Assembly (NCBI RefSeq): GCF_001646785.1
Contig: NZ_LRRH01000071.1
Span: forward strand, 1-64,000
Length of the DNA: 64,000 nucleotides
Reading direction: 5' to 3'
Origin: Rhodococcus phenolicus
GTDB taxonomy: Bacteria > Actinomycetota > Actinomycetes > Mycobacteriales > Mycobacteriaceae
The position numbers and the translations under genes were made by a program. This document shows, in pieces, positions 41,720 to 50,575 of the stretch. Below the pieces are notes generated by a model that saw only the letters and a list, made by a program, of their open reading frames with translations, ran no database searches and was not told the DNA's origin. How positions within the stretch are numbered: the stretch's first letter is position 1; each line of letters opens with the position of its first letter.

Positions 41720-41961
41720 GTGCACCGGGAAATTTCCGCGTACCACACAGCGAGGAGCAGCCGACTCCTTGACATCGCGCGACGCCTGCACCTGTCTTCC
41801 CACACCGTCCAGGACCATCTGAAGGCGGTGCCCACGAAGAGGGGGTCACGAGCCGACGCGAACTGATGTCGACGGTCTTCTTCGATCGCTACACCGGCCG
41901 GAAGAACAGCGCGGTCGGGTGGGACGGCTGGTTCGACGACGCGGTCCCGCGCACCGAGTAG
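41720..41961 (+). pseudogene. LuxR-family regulator remnant
   Basis: The first frame from GTG 41720 (with GGGGGAG two bases upstream) reads HREISAYHTARSSRLLDIARR and then LHLSSHTVQDHLKAV, the C-terminal LuxR helix-turn-helix. It then runs out of frame and stops at 41866. In the next frame the typical LuxR ending continues: GVTSRRELMSTVFFDRYTGR to WDGWFDDAVPRTE, ending at TAG 41961. A frameshift near 41842 breaks it. The N-terminal sensory part of the gene is missing, so this is an orphan fragment. Confidence 0.6.
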
Positions 41962-42039
41962 ACGTGTCGAACATCACCCCTGGCGGCTCGAGCTGGGGCG
42001 ATCGCGACTCGTCGGCGTGGGCACGCTCCGGCGGCCTGT

Positions 42040-42045
42040 AAGATA
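42040..42045 (+). promoter_or_regulatory. possible -10 box of the typA operon
   Basis: TAAGAT preceded by TG (extended -10 form) in the 233-bp gap before typA. No clear -35 hexamer; a leader of about 145 bases would follow. Confidence 0.25.
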
Positions 42046-42194
42046 TACGAGGCCGCAGTGCCTGCGCGGGCCGGTTCCGGTCGCGTCGGGTGTCTCGCAT
42101 TCGCGTCGCGGCCACCGAGACGAAACGCCGTACGGGCGAGGTGCCGACCGGGTCCAGTGCCGTGTGGCCGGACTACAGCCAGGAGAGCCATCGC

Positions 42195-44081
42195 GTGAGC
42201 ACCGCTGATTTTCGGAACGTCGCCATCGTCGCGCACGTCGACCACGGAAAGACCACCCTCGTCGACGCCATGCTGCGCCAGTCGGGCGCCTTCGCCGAAC
42301 GTGCGGAACTCGTCGACCGGGTCATGGACTCCGGCGACCTCGAGCGCGAGAAGGGCATCACCATCCTCGCGAAGAACACCGCCGTGCACCGCCACCACCA
42401 GGACGGTTCGGTGACGGTCATCAACGTCATCGACACCCCCGGCCACGCCGACTTCGGTGGCGAGGTCGAGCGCGGCCTGTCCATGGTCGACGGCGTCGTG
42501 CTGCTCGTCGACTCCTCCGAGGGGCCGCTGCCGCAGACCCGCTTCGTGCTGCGCAAGGCGCTCGCCGCGTCGCTGCCGGTGATCCTGGTCGTCAACAAGA
42601 CCGACCGGCCCGACGCCCGGATCGCCGAGGTCGTCGAGGAGAGCCAGACGCTGCTGCTCGACCTCGCCTCCGACCTCGACGACGAGGCCGCCGAAGCCGC
42701 CGAGCTCGCCCTCGAGCTGCCCGTCCTCTACGCCTCGGGTCGTGAGGGCAAGGCCAGCCGGAAGCAGCCGGAGAACGGCCAGGTTCCCGACGCGGAGAAC
42801 CTCGACGAGCTGTTCGAGGTGCTGCTCGAGTGCATCCCCGCACCGAAGGGCGACCCCGAGGCCCCGTTCCAGGCGCACGTCACCAACCTCGACGCCTCCG
42901 AGTTCCTCGGCCGCCTCGCGCTGCTGCGCGTCCACAACGGCAAGCTCCGCAAGGGCGACACCGTCGCGTGGATGCACGCCGAGGGCGTCAAGAACGTCAA
43001 GATCACCGAGCTCCTCAAGACGGTCGGCGTCGACCGTCAGCCCGGCGACGTGGCCGTGGCCGGCGACATCGTCGCCGTCGCCGGTATCCCCGACATCATG
43101 ATCGGCGACACCCTCGCCGACGTCGAGAACCCGGTCGCGCTTCCGACCATCACCGTCGACGAGCCGGCCATCTCGATGGTCATCGGCACCAACACGTCGC
43201 CGCTCGTCGGCCGCGTGAAGGGTCACAAGCTCACCGCCCGCATGGTGAAGACGCGCCTCGACACCGAGCTCGTCGGCAACGTGTCGCTGCGCGTGCTCGA
43301 CATCGGACGCCCGGACGCATGGGAGGTGCAGGGCCGCGGTGAGCTCGCCCTGGCTATCCTCGTCGAGCAGATGCGCCGCGAAGGCTTCGAGCTGACCGTC
43401 GGCAAGCCGCAGGTGGTCACCCGCACCGTCGACGGCAAGCTGCACGAGCCCTACGAGGAACTGACCATCGACAGCCCCGAGGAGCACCTCGGCGCGATCA
43501 CCCAGCTCCTCGCGAACCGCAAGGGCAAGATGGTCCAGATGACCAACCAGGGCACCGGCTGGGTCCGGATGGAGTTCATCATCCCGTCGCGCGGTCTGAT
43601 CGGTTTCCGGACCGACTTCCTCACCGAGACCCGCGGCACCGGTATCTCCAACGCGATCTTCCACGGCTACGCACCGTGGGCCGGCGAGATCCGTGCCCGC
43701 CACACCGGTTCGCTCGTCTCCGACCGTGCCGGTTCGGTCACCCCGTTCGCGATGATCCAGCTCGCCGACCGCGGCACCTTCTTCGTCGATCCGGGCGCCG
43801 ACACCTACGAAGGTCATGTCGTCGGCATCAACCCGCGCGCCGAGGACCTCGACATCAACGTCACCCGCGAGAAGAAGCTCACGAACATGCGCTCGTCGAC
43901 GGCCGACGTCATGGAGACGCTCGCCAAGCCGATCGAGCTCACCCTCGAGGCTGCGCTCGAATTCTGTGCCGTCGACGAGTGCGTCGAGGTCACGCCGGAA
44001 GCGGTGCGCGTCCGTAAGGTGCATCTGTCGGCCACCGACCGCGCCCGCGCCCGCTCGCGCGAGAAGGCCCGGAACAAGTAG
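42195..44081 (+). CDS. typA: translational GTPase TypA/BipA
   Basis: Protein of 628 residues. The GTPase motifs are [19 protein letters not shown], the switch regions [17 protein letters not shown] and [15 protein letters not shown], and [10 protein letters not shown]. Elongation-factor-like domains II to V follow and the BipA-specific C-terminal domain ends with lysine-rich [14 protein letters not shown]. It binds the 70S ribosome and assists assembly and stress translation. AGGAG is upstream of the GTG at 42195. A perfect hairpin closes the gene before the lpqW-like gene. Confidence 0.97.
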   Translation: MSTADFRNVAIVAHVDHGKTTLVDAMLRQSGAFAERAELVDRVMDSGDLEREKGITILAKNTAVHRHHQDGSVTVINVIDTPGHADFGGEVERGLSMVDGVVLLVDSSEGPLPQTRFVLRKALAASLPVILVVNKTDRPDARIAEVVEESQTLLLDLASDLDDEAAEAAELALELPVLYASGREGKASRKQPENGQVPDAENLDELFEVLLECIPAPKGDPEAPFQAHVTNLDASEFLGRLALLRVHNGKLRKGDTVAWMHAEGVKNVKITELLKTVGVDRQPGDVAVAGDIVAVAGIPDIMIGDTLADVENPVALPTITVDEPAISMVIGTNTSPLVGRVKGHKLTARMVKTRLDTELVGNVSLRVLDIGRPDAWEVQGRGELALAILVEQMRREGFELTVGKPQVVTRTVDGKLHEPYEELTIDSPEEHLGAITQLLANRKGKMVQMTNQGTGWVRMEFIIPSRGLIGFRTDFLTETRGTGISNAIFHGYAPWAGEIRARHTGSLVSDRAGSVTPFAMIQLADRGTFFVDPGADTYEGHVVGINPRAEDLDINVTREKKLTNMRSSTADVMETLAKPIELTLEAALEFCAVDECVEVTPEAVRVRKVHLSATDRARARSREKARNK

Positions 44082-44086
44082 AAGTC

Positions 44087-44127
44087 CGGACGGTGGTGCC
44101 CCGGACGAACCGGGGCACCACCGTCCG
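44087..44127 (+). terminator. strong hairpin terminator after typA
   Basis: An 18-bp perfect stem CGGACGGTGGTGCCCCGG with its complement and a 5-base loop ACGAA, six bases after the typA stop. The lpqW-like gene starts 28 bp beyond. Confidence 0.8.
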
Positions 44128-44155
44128 AGGCCGTTTCCGACGGAGGGAGGCTCGG

Positions 44156-46099
44156 TTGTTGCGTTCGCGCGTCCGGAGACGGCGGTGGCCACTGATCATC
44201 GCCGGTATCACTGCTCTGGCCACGGGGTTGTCCGGCTGCACCGCCGATCCGCCCCCGCCGATCGAACAGACCGAGCCGACCCCGACCCCGGCACCCGTGC
44301 CCAAGCGCAACACGGTCGTCGTCGCGATCGACGACATCGGCGCCGGGTTCAACCCGCACCTGCTCGCGGATCAGTCGCCGGTCGGCAACGCCGTCGCCGA
44401 ACTGGTGCTGCCGAGCGCGTTCCGGCCCGTGCCGAATCCCGAGAACCCGGCGCTGGTGGACCGGGTTCCGGACGAGTCGGTGCTCGTATCGGCCGAGGTC
44501 ACCTCCGAGAACCCGTTCACGGTCACCTACCAGCTGCGCACCGACGCCCAGTGGTCGGACAGCGCGCCCATCGCCGCCGAGGACTTCCGCTACCTGTGGC
44601 AGCAGATGATCACCCAGCCCGGGGTCGTCGACCCGGCCGGCTACCGGCTGATCGACGATGTCGCGTCGTCCGGCGGCGGCAAGACCGTCACCGTGACCCT
44701 GCGCGAGCCCTATCCGGCGTGGCGTGAACTGTTCACCGATCTGCTGCCCGCACACCTGGTCAAGGACACACCCGGCGGATTCGCCACCGGACTGGCCGAG
44801 TCCATCCCGGTGTCGGGCGGCCGGTTCTCCGTCGAATCGGTGGACCGCGGCCGCGGCGAGATCCTCCTCGAACGCAACGACCGCTTCTGGGGACTCCCGG
44901 CGCGACCCGACGAGATCCTGCTGCGCCGCGGTGGCACCGATTCGCAGCTCACCGATTCGATGCGCACCGGCGACGTGCAGGTCGCGCAGATGCACGGCGG
45001 CTCGGCTCTGCTCGCCCAGCTCGGTGCGGTTCCCGGCGTCCGGGCCGGCACGCAACTGCAACCGCGCACCCTCGACCTGGCCCTCAACGCGCGCACCCCC
45101 GAATTCGCCGATCCGCGTGTGCGCCGCGGCGTGCTGGGCCTGCTCGACCCGGACCTGCTCGCCACCGTCGCGGCGGGAACCGAATCCGCGGTCGTTCCCG
45201 CCCGCGCCCAGGTGCTTGCGCCTTCGGACCCGGGTTACGCACCGTCCATGCCGCCGCGACCGACCCGCGAACAGGCGCTCGGACTGCTCGCCGAGGCCGG
45301 GTACCTTCCCGCGGCGCCGTCGGCGCCGGCCGAGGATCCGGGAGATACACCGGCCGGCGCCGTGACGACCACGTCCGGGCCCGCGACCACCTCGGCGGAA
45401 CCGGCGCCGGCACCCGAGACCGAAACCCAAGGGCTGCTCGTCCGCGACGGCGCACCCCTGAACCTCGTGATCGGTGTCGCCGAGGACGCCGGCGTTCCTC
45501 TCGCGGTCGCGCGCACCGCCGCCGACGTCCTGCGCGGCGCCGGCATCCGCGCGACGGTGACCGCGCTGCCCGCCGACGAACTGTACGGTGAGGCTCTCGT
45601 CGAAGGCCGCGTGCACGCCGTCGTCGGCTGGATGCGCGCCGGGAACGATCCGGCGACGGCCGCGCTCTCGCGGTTCGGGTGCGTCCCGCTCCCGGCCGCC
45701 GAGGCCGGGGAAGCGCCGTCGCCCGCCGGTGGGTCGGCACCCGACCCCGCCGTGCCGACCGCAGCCGAACCGACCACGGCCGAACCGACCACCTCCGCCG
45801 CGGAACAGGCCCGGAGCGACCTCGTGAAGGCGCTGGTCGAGGCCCCGAGCAATCTGAGCTCGGTGTGCGACCCGACTCTGACCGCCGGCCTGGACGCCGC
45901 GATCCGCGGTACCGGCGACGTGCACGAGATCCTGACGGACGCCCAGCCGAAGCTGTGGGATCTCGCCGTGAACCTGCCGATCGTGCAGGACCGTACGGTC
46001 GTCGCGGCCGGCCCCGGAATCGACGGCGTATCACTGGCCGGCGCGGTACCCGCGGGTGTCGTCGCCGACGCCGACAACTGGTGGAGGACCACACCGTGA
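44156..46099 (+). CDS. lpqW: ABC-transporter-type lipoprotein, LpqW-like
   Basis: Lipoprotein of 647 residues: arginine-rich start (RSRVRRRR), hydrophobic segment and lipobox LSGC, then a Pro/Thr linker. The body is a two-lobed solute-binding protein like peptide-binding OppA, but in mycobacteria LpqW acts in control of phosphatidylinositol mannoside versus lipoarabinomannan synthesis, linked to PimE, and not in peptide uptake. Two low-complexity insertions rich in Thr, Pro, Ala and Glu occur near residues 400-425 and 525-550. The TTG at 44156 with GGAGGGAGG six bases upstream is the likely start. Order typA - lpqW - mshB matches Rv1165, Rv1166, Rv1170. Confidence 0.85.
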   Translation: MLRSRVRRRRWPLIIAGITALATGLSGCTADPPPPIEQTEPTPTPAPVPKRNTVVVAIDDIGAGFNPHLLADQSPVGNAVAELVLPSAFRPVPNPENPALVDRVPDESVLVSAEVTSENPFTVTYQLRTDAQWSDSAPIAAEDFRYLWQQMITQPGVVDPAGYRLIDDVASSGGGKTVTVTLREPYPAWRELFTDLLPAHLVKDTPGGFATGLAESIPVSGGRFSVESVDRGRGEILLERNDRFWGLPARPDEILLRRGGTDSQLTDSMRTGDVQVAQMHGGSALLAQLGAVPGVRAGTQLQPRTLDLALNARTPEFADPRVRRGVLGLLDPDLLATVAAGTESAVVPARAQVLAPSDPGYAPSMPPRPTREQALGLLAEAGYLPAAPSAPAEDPGDTPAGAVTTTSGPATTSAEPAPAPETETQGLLVRDGAPLNLVIGVAEDAGVPLAVARTAADVLRGAGIRATVTALPADELYGEALVEGRVHAVVGWMRAGNDPATAALSRFGCVPLPAAEAGEAPSPAGGSAPDPAVPTAAEPTTAEPTTSAAEQARSDLVKALVEAPSNLSSVCDPTLTAGLDAAIRGTGDVHEILTDAQPKLWDLAVNLPIVQDRTVVAAGPGIDGVSLAGAVPAGVVADADNWWRTTP

Positions 46100-46977
46100 C
46101 CGACGCTGCCCGCCGGCTGCTGCTCGTGCATGCCCATCCCGACGACGAAACCCTCACCACCGGCGGTGTCATCGCCCGGTACGCGGCCGAGGGCGCCGAG
46201 GTCACCGTCGTGACCTGCACCCTGGGCGAAGAGGGTGAGGTCATCGGCGACGACTGGGCGCAACTCGTCGCGGACCGTGCCGATCAGCTCGGCGGCTACC
46301 GGATCCTCGAACTGACCCGCGCGCTGGCCGCGCTCGGTGTCGCCGCGCCGCGCTTCCTCGGCGGCGCGGGGCGCTGGCGGGACTCCGGCATGGCGGGCAC
46401 CCCGTCGGCGGAGAATCCGCGAGCCTGGGTCAACGCGAACCCGGACGAGGCGGTGTCCGCGCTCGTCGCCGTCGTCCGGGAACTGCGCCCGCACGTCGTC
46501 GTCACCTACGACCCGGTGGGCGGCTACGGACATCCCGATCACATCGCGGTGCACGAGAGGGTGACCGCCGCGGTCGAGGCCGCCGCCACCGACGCGTATC
46601 CGGAGGCGGGGGAGCCGTGGGCGACACCGAAGCTGTACTGGACGGTGACCGAGGACAGCGCCCTGCGGGACGGGCTCACCGCACTCGGTGACGTCCCCGC
46701 GGGGTGGGCCGTACCGAGGGCCGGCGAACTGCCGAGCGTGCCGGACGAGCGGGTCACCACGGTCGTGGACGTGAGCGCGGTGCTCGACGCCAAGCGGACC
46801 GCCATGGCCGAGCACGCGACCCAGGTGATCGTCGCGCCCGGCGGCGCCGCGTTCGCGTTGTCGAACCTGATCGCGCAACCGGTGTTCGCGGAGGAGCACT
46901 TCGTGCTGGTGCGGGGCACGCTCGGGGCCGTGGACGGGTCCGGCCGGGAACGTGACCTCTTCGCCGGCCTGACGTAG
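46096..46977 (+). CDS. mshB: mycothiol synthesis deacetylase MshB
   Basis: Protein of 293 residues of the LmbE-like deacetylase family. Zinc and catalytic residues lie in [16 protein letters not shown] (His14, Asp17) and later [15 protein letters not shown]. It removes acetate from GlcNAc-inositol in mycothiol (the main actinobacterial low-molecular-mass thiol) synthesis. Its GTG start at 46096 overlaps the lpqW stop by 4 bases. MshB-specific sequence [15 protein letters not shown] and WVNANPDE is intact. The first of three CRP-like sites begins two bases after its stop. Confidence 0.93.
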   Translation: MTDAARRLLLVHAHPDDETLTTGGVIARYAAEGAEVTVVTCTLGEEGEVIGDDWAQLVADRADQLGGYRILELTRALAALGVAAPRFLGGAGRWRDSGMAGTPSAENPRAWVNANPDEAVSALVAVVRELRPHVVVTYDPVGGYGHPDHIAVHERVTAAVEAAATDAYPEAGEPWATPKLYWTVTEDSALRDGLTALGDVPAGWAVPRAGELPSVPDERVTTVVDVSAVLDAKRTAMAEHATQVIVAPGGAAFALSNLIAQPVFAEEHFVLVRGTLGAVDGSGRERDLFAGLT

Positions 46978-46978
46978 G

Positions 46979-47040
46979 GTGACCGCAGTCACCGGGAAGG
47001 TGACGACGATCACACCCGGTCGCAAGGTGACTCTGATCAC
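46979..47040. promoter_or_regulatory. three tandem GTGA-N6-TCAC sites (CRP/GlxR-like)
   Basis: GTGACCGCAGTCAC (46979-46992), GTGACGACGATCAC (47000-47013) and GTGACTCTGATCAC (47027-47040), each a perfect GTGA-N6-TCAC half-site pair. Spacing start to start is 21 and 27 bp. They lie upstream of the 52-residue gene at 47079. Confidence 0.6.
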
Positions 47041-47078
47041 AGTCGCCGGACGGCCGGACTGCGCACAGGGAGGTGCGG

Positions 47079-47237
47079 ATGTACAACTGGTCCGTCCAGA
47101 ACCAGATCGTCGCGTTCGTGGATTCGTTGCGGCCGTACGCCGATCAGATCCACGCCGACTACTACCATGCGCTGTACAGCTTCGCGGATCAGCAGAGTCA
47201 CCTGCTGACGATGCTCGGCTACCCGCCGGTTCCCTGA
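47079..47237 (+). CDS. 52-residue Tyr-rich protein behind CRP-like sites
   Basis: Small ORF with a near-ideal ribosome site: GGGAGG five bases before the ATG at 47079. The protein MYNWSVQNQIVAFVDSLRPY-ADQIHADYYHALYSF...LGYPPVP is amphipathic and Tyr/His-rich, with no known family or signal. The three GTGA-N6-TCAC sites directly upstream and position in the conserved mshB neighbourhood support that it is real and regulated. Too short for most automatic annotation. Function unknown. Confidence 0.6.
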   Translation: MYNWSVQNQIVAFVDSLRPYADQIHADYYHALYSFADQQSHLLTMLGYPPVP

Positions 47238-47303
47238 TCGGGACCCTCGCGATATGCGCCCCCGATGTGCGCGGGAGCGGTCCGTAGGCGCACTATCGAC
47301 ACC

Positions 47304-47744
47304 ATGACGGTCGATCCCGCCACCGCAGCACCCGACGCGCCCATCCCGGCCGGCGACGCCCCACCCCGGACGGGGGTCGTGGCGTTGCTCGTCGTCGACG
47401 GCCTGATCTGCGCGGTGCTGTCCGTGCTGTTCCTCGGCATGTACATCGGGTCGGTGCCGTTCCCGATCTCGATCCTGGTGGCCGCGATCGTGAATCTGCT
47501 GCTGGTGATGGCGGTACGAACCGAGACCGGATCTCTGGGGAAGTCGACGTGGCCGCTCGTGGCGTGGACCGTCGGGTTCGTGTTGTGCCTCGCCGGTGGG
47601 CCCGGCGCCGATCAGCTCGCGGTCGCGGACTGGCGGATCCTGCTGCTGCCGATCGCGGCGCTCGGCCCGGCCGGCATGTACCTGTTCAGCGCGCGGATCA
47701 ACGCCATCACGAACGCAGTCCGGCAGTCTCGGCCGCAGAAATGA
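47304..47744 (+). CDS. four-helix membrane protein, Rv1171-like
   Basis: Protein of 146 residues with about four transmembrane segments (VVALLVVDGLICAVLSVLFL, ISILVAAIVNLLLVMAV, WPLVAWTVGFVLCL, ILLLPIAALGPAGMYLF). It occupies the position of Rv1171 downstream of mshB in M. tuberculosis and is probably its counterpart. The ATG at 47304 is used. Its 3' end overlaps the convergent uracil-DNA glycosylase by 38 bp. No function is established. Confidence 0.7.
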   Translation: MTVDPATAAPDAPIPAGDAPPRTGVVALLVVDGLICAVLSVLFLGMYIGSVPFPISILVAAIVNLLLVMAVRTETGSLGKSTWPLVAWTVGFVLCLAGGPGADQLAVADWRILLLPIAALGPAGMYLFSARINAITNAVRQSRPQK

Positions 47745-48441
47745 GTACGTCGGTCAGCATCGCCGGGGTCAGCCGCCCGGTGAACGTGTTCTGCTGACTG
47801 ACGTGATAGCACCCGTGCAGGTGCAGGGGAGCACGGTCCGCCGATGCTCCCGCCAACTCGACGTGCGCGCCGTGCCCGAATCGCGGGCGAGGACGCGGGA
47901 TCACCCAGCCGGCGTCGGCGAGAACCGGCAGCAGTGCCTGCCATCCGAAACCACCGAGCACGATCACCGAGCGCAGGGTCGGGGTCAGCAATGTCAGTTC
48001 CCGATCCAGCCAGTGGCGGCACGTGTCGCGCTCGACGGTCGTCGGCCGGTTCGCGGGCGGTGCACAGTGCACCGGTGACGTGATCCGGGTGCCGCGCAGC
48101 ACGAGACCGTCGCCGGGGCGCGTCGCCGTCGGCTGTGATGCGAGTCCCGCCTCGTACATCGCGGCGTACAGGAAATCGCCAGCGCGGTCGCCGGTGAACA
48201 TCCGGCCGGTGCGGTTGCCGCCGTGCGCGGCCGGGGCCAGACCCACGATGAGCAGCGCCGCGTCGGCCGGGCCGAAGCCCGGCACCGGACGACCCCAGTA
48301 CTCCTTGTCGCGGAATGCGGCGCGTTTGTCGCGGGCCACCTGCTCGCGCCACGCCACCAGCCGTGGGCAGGCCCGGCAGTGCACGAGCCGGTCGTCCATC
48401 TCGGCGAGCGTGCGCAGATTCTCGTCGGGTGGCCACGTCAT
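47707..48441 (-). CDS. type-5 uracil-DNA glycosylase (UdgB-like)
   Basis: Protein of 244 residues with an iron-sulfur motif: CRACPRLVAWREQVARDKRA plus two further Cys (SPVHCAPP and WLDRE...CRHW). The catalytic loop GLAPAAHGGNRTGRMFTGDR is that of Udg family 5, which removes uracil, hypoxanthine and ethenocytosine from DNA. Start ATG 48441 overlaps the upstream PH-domain gene (ATGA). Its 3' end overlaps the Rv1171-like gene by 38 bp. It lacks the catalytic Asp of family 1. Confidence 0.9.
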   Translation of the reverse strand: MTWPPDENLRTLAEMDDRLVHCRACPRLVAWREQVARDKRAAFRDKEYWGRPVPGFGPADAALLIVGLAPAAHGGNRTGRMFTGDRAGDFLYAAMYEAGLASQPTATRPGDGLVLRGTRITSPVHCAPPANRPTTVERDTCRHWLDRELTLLTPTLRSVIVLGGFGWQALLPVLADAGWVIPRPRPRFGHGAHVELAGASADRAPLHLHGCYHVSQQNTFTGRLTPAMLTDVLISAAETAGLRS

Positions 48442-49979
48442 CGCTGCCTCCCCACCCACACGTCGCCGGCACCGGGGGTGACGGCCTCGACCAGCGCCCA
48501 CGCCCGGTCCACCGGGAGATCCAGGACCTCGTAGTGCCCGACACCTGCGGGGGTCGCGGCGACGACGGTCGCGACCCCGGCACGACGCTGGAAGAACGTC
48601 TGCCGCACGGTCCACCCGATGATCCCGTCGGCTTCGAGGCACACCCGCTGCCGGTCCAGCGATCCGCTGCGGGTGATCAGCCAGCCGGGCCGGACGGCGT
48701 GTCCGAGGCTGCGGTACCGGTCCCATGCCAGCACCACCGCGACCGGGACGAGCAGGCCGGCACCGATCCACACGGCCGCGGGCACCGTCCGGCCGGTGAC
48801 CGCCGCCGCGACGGCCGCGGCCGCGAGTACGGCGAGCACCGGCCCCGCCGCCCGGGTGTAGCGGCGTCGCCGCGCGGCCGGGCCGTGCGGCTCCAGCGGC
48901 GTCTCCGGCAGTGCCGGGTCGCGCACCACGGCCGTCGCGACGCGATGCGCCTCCGCTGCCGGAGCCGCGGGTAGCAGCAGTGACGATTCGCCGCGCTCTG
49001 CCGCGACCCCCGTCATGATCGCGTCGAGACGGGCGCCGCCGGCGATCCGCAGCGCGAGCGGTTCGCGCAGCACCGCGCCGCGCAGCCGCGCCCGATCCAG
49101 GGTGGAGTGCCGGACCCGCAGCAACCCGTGGCCGATCCGCAGCGCGTGGCCGTCGTCGGTGACCAGCAGATTCCCATAGAGCAGCAGGTACCGCACGCAG
49201 GCCGCGGCACTCGCGATCGCGAGCAGCACCACGACCGCGACCGCGACCGCGACGACGGGCCCGGCCGTGGTGGCCCACGAGATGCCGCGTTGCACGGTGC
49301 CGGACTCGGCGAGGGTTTCCCCGATCCCGTACTGGAACGCCAGGCCGACGACCGCGGCCACGGCGACGAGACCGGTTGTGGAGAACGGCGCGTAGCGGAC
49401 CCAGGACGGTTGCAGGCGAGCCACTTCGATTTCGGTGCGGGCAGCCGGTGTGGTCGTGCCGACGGGGTCCTCGGGGGCGGGGTGAGCGGACAGCAGCGCT
49501 TCCCGCAGTGCCGGCACGGCGCCGATCGCGAGGCCGTCGAGTTCGAACCGGTTCCGGTCGTGGCCGCCCCCGGTGGCCTGGCCGGTGCCGATCCGCACCG
49601 ACGCGAGCCCGAGCAGCCGGTGCATGACGCGACGATCGACGTCGACCGACCGGATCCGGCTGCGCGGAATCGACAGCACCTGCCGTTGCAGCAGCCCGCG
49701 ACGCAACTCGACGTGCGCCGGGCCGATCCGGTAGGTGGTCGTGAACCAGCGCAGCACACCGATGACGACGAGCACCGCGGCGACCGCCAGCCCCCACCCG
49801 TGATTGCCGCTGCTGCTGCCGACGATCACCGACACGGCGAGCACCGGCAGCAGCCGCAGGATCTCCTGGACGGGGTGGATCAACAGCATCCGGCGGTCCA
49901 GGCGCAGCCACGGCTGGTCGGCTTCGGCGGCGAGCGCGGCCGGGCTCTCCGATTCGGGGGGTACGGATTCGATGCTCAC
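48438..49979 (-). CDS. bacterial PH-domain membrane protein (YdbT-like)
   Basis: Protein of 513 residues with several hydrophobic segments and repeated bPH_2 domains: WLRLDRRMLLIHPVQEILRL, TTYRIGPAHVELRRGLLQRQ, VLSIPRSRIRSVDVDRR, and later GWLITRSGSLDRQRVCLEAD. Same topology as Bacillus YdbT, a membrane protein of unknown function. It forms a coupled pair with the smaller PH-domain gene upstream (4-bp overlap) and overlaps the glycosylase start by 4 bp, so all three may be cotranscribed. Start GTG 49979. Confidence 0.85.
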   Translation of the reverse strand: MSIESVPPESESPAALAAEADQPWLRLDRRMLLIHPVQEILRLLPVLAVSVIVGSSSGNHGWGLAVAAVLVVIGVLRWFTTTYRIGPAHVELRRGLLQRQVLSIPRSRIRSVDVDRRVMHRLLGLASVRIGTGQATGGGHDRNRFELDGLAIGAVPALREALLSAHPAPEDPVGTTTPAARTEIEVARLQPSWVRYAPFSTTGLVAVAAVVGLAFQYGIGETLAESGTVQRGISWATTAGPVVAVAVAVVVLLAIASAAACVRYLLLYGNLLVTDDGHALRIGHGLLRVRHSTLDRARLRGAVLREPLALRIAGGARLDAIMTGVAAERGESSLLLPAAPAAEAHRVATAVVRDPALPETPLEPHGPAARRRRYTRAAGPVLAVLAAAAVAAAVTGRTVPAAVWIGAGLLVPVAVVLAWDRYRSLGHAVRPGWLITRSGSLDRQRVCLEADGIIGWTVRQTFFQRRAGVATVVAATPAGVGHYEVLDLPVDRAWALVEAVTPGAGDVWVGRQR

Positions 49980-50515
49980 GTCGCGTCGACCCCGTTGCGG
50001 CCGGCGATCTCGGTGAGCCGCGCCGCGGTGGCGTCGGCGACCGCGACGTCCAGTGCGGTGATCTCCACGGCGCCGGCCGACGATGCGGTGGTGACGGTGA
50101 CCGTGGCCAGACCCAGCCACCGGTCGATGGGCCCGCGCTCGGTGTCGACGGTTTGGATCCGGGAGATCGGGGCGATGCGGCGTTCCTGCGTGAACCATCC
50201 GGATCGGGTGTAGACGGCGCTGTCGCTGATCTCCCAGCGGTGCACCCGGTATCGCCAGACCGGGACGATGCCGATGTGGGTGGCGGCCAGCGCGACCGTT
50301 GCGACCGCGGCCGCGAGGTGCCACGGGCCGTGACCAGCGTCGACGATCGCCCACACGATCTGTGCGGCGACGATCGGTATCCACAGCAGCGCGGCGTTCA
50401 CGGCCCACAGCACCCGGGCCTTCGGGCTCGGCCGCCAGGCCGGATCGTCCATCCGCGCCGGGACCGGTGGAACGGTCCGGGCGCCGGGGCTGCCCGTGTC
50501 GGAATCCCGTCTCAA
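49976..50515 (-). CDS. PH-domain membrane protein (YdbS-like)
   Basis: Protein of 179 residues with two transmembrane segments (VLWAVNAALLWIPIVAAQIV and WHLAAAVATVALAATHIGIV) and one bacterial PH domain (WEISDSAVYTRSGWFTQERR, IAPISRIQTVDTERGPIDRW). In Bacillus this partners YdbT. The TTG at 50515 has GAGGAG seven bases upstream, so a TTG start is likely. It overlaps the YdbT-like gene by 4 bases. Confidence 0.85.
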   Translation of the reverse strand: MRRDSDTGSPGARTVPPVPARMDDPAWRPSPKARVLWAVNAALLWIPIVAAQIVWAIVDAGHGPWHLAAAVATVALAATHIGIVPVWRYRVHRWEISDSAVYTRSGWFTQERRIAPISRIQTVDTERGPIDRWLGLATVTVTTASSAGAVEITALDVAVADATAARLTEIAGRNGVDAT

Positions 50516-50575
50516 TTCGTGCTCCTCGTCGCTGCGGCGGTAGCCCCGAGTATCGCGCAGTGCCGAGGCCGGGGC

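Noticed and set aside
49107-50213. A 368-codon plus-strand frame opposite the PH-domain genes
   Set aside because: Antisense shadow; the minus strand has coherent transmembrane and PH-domain sequence with coupled starts.
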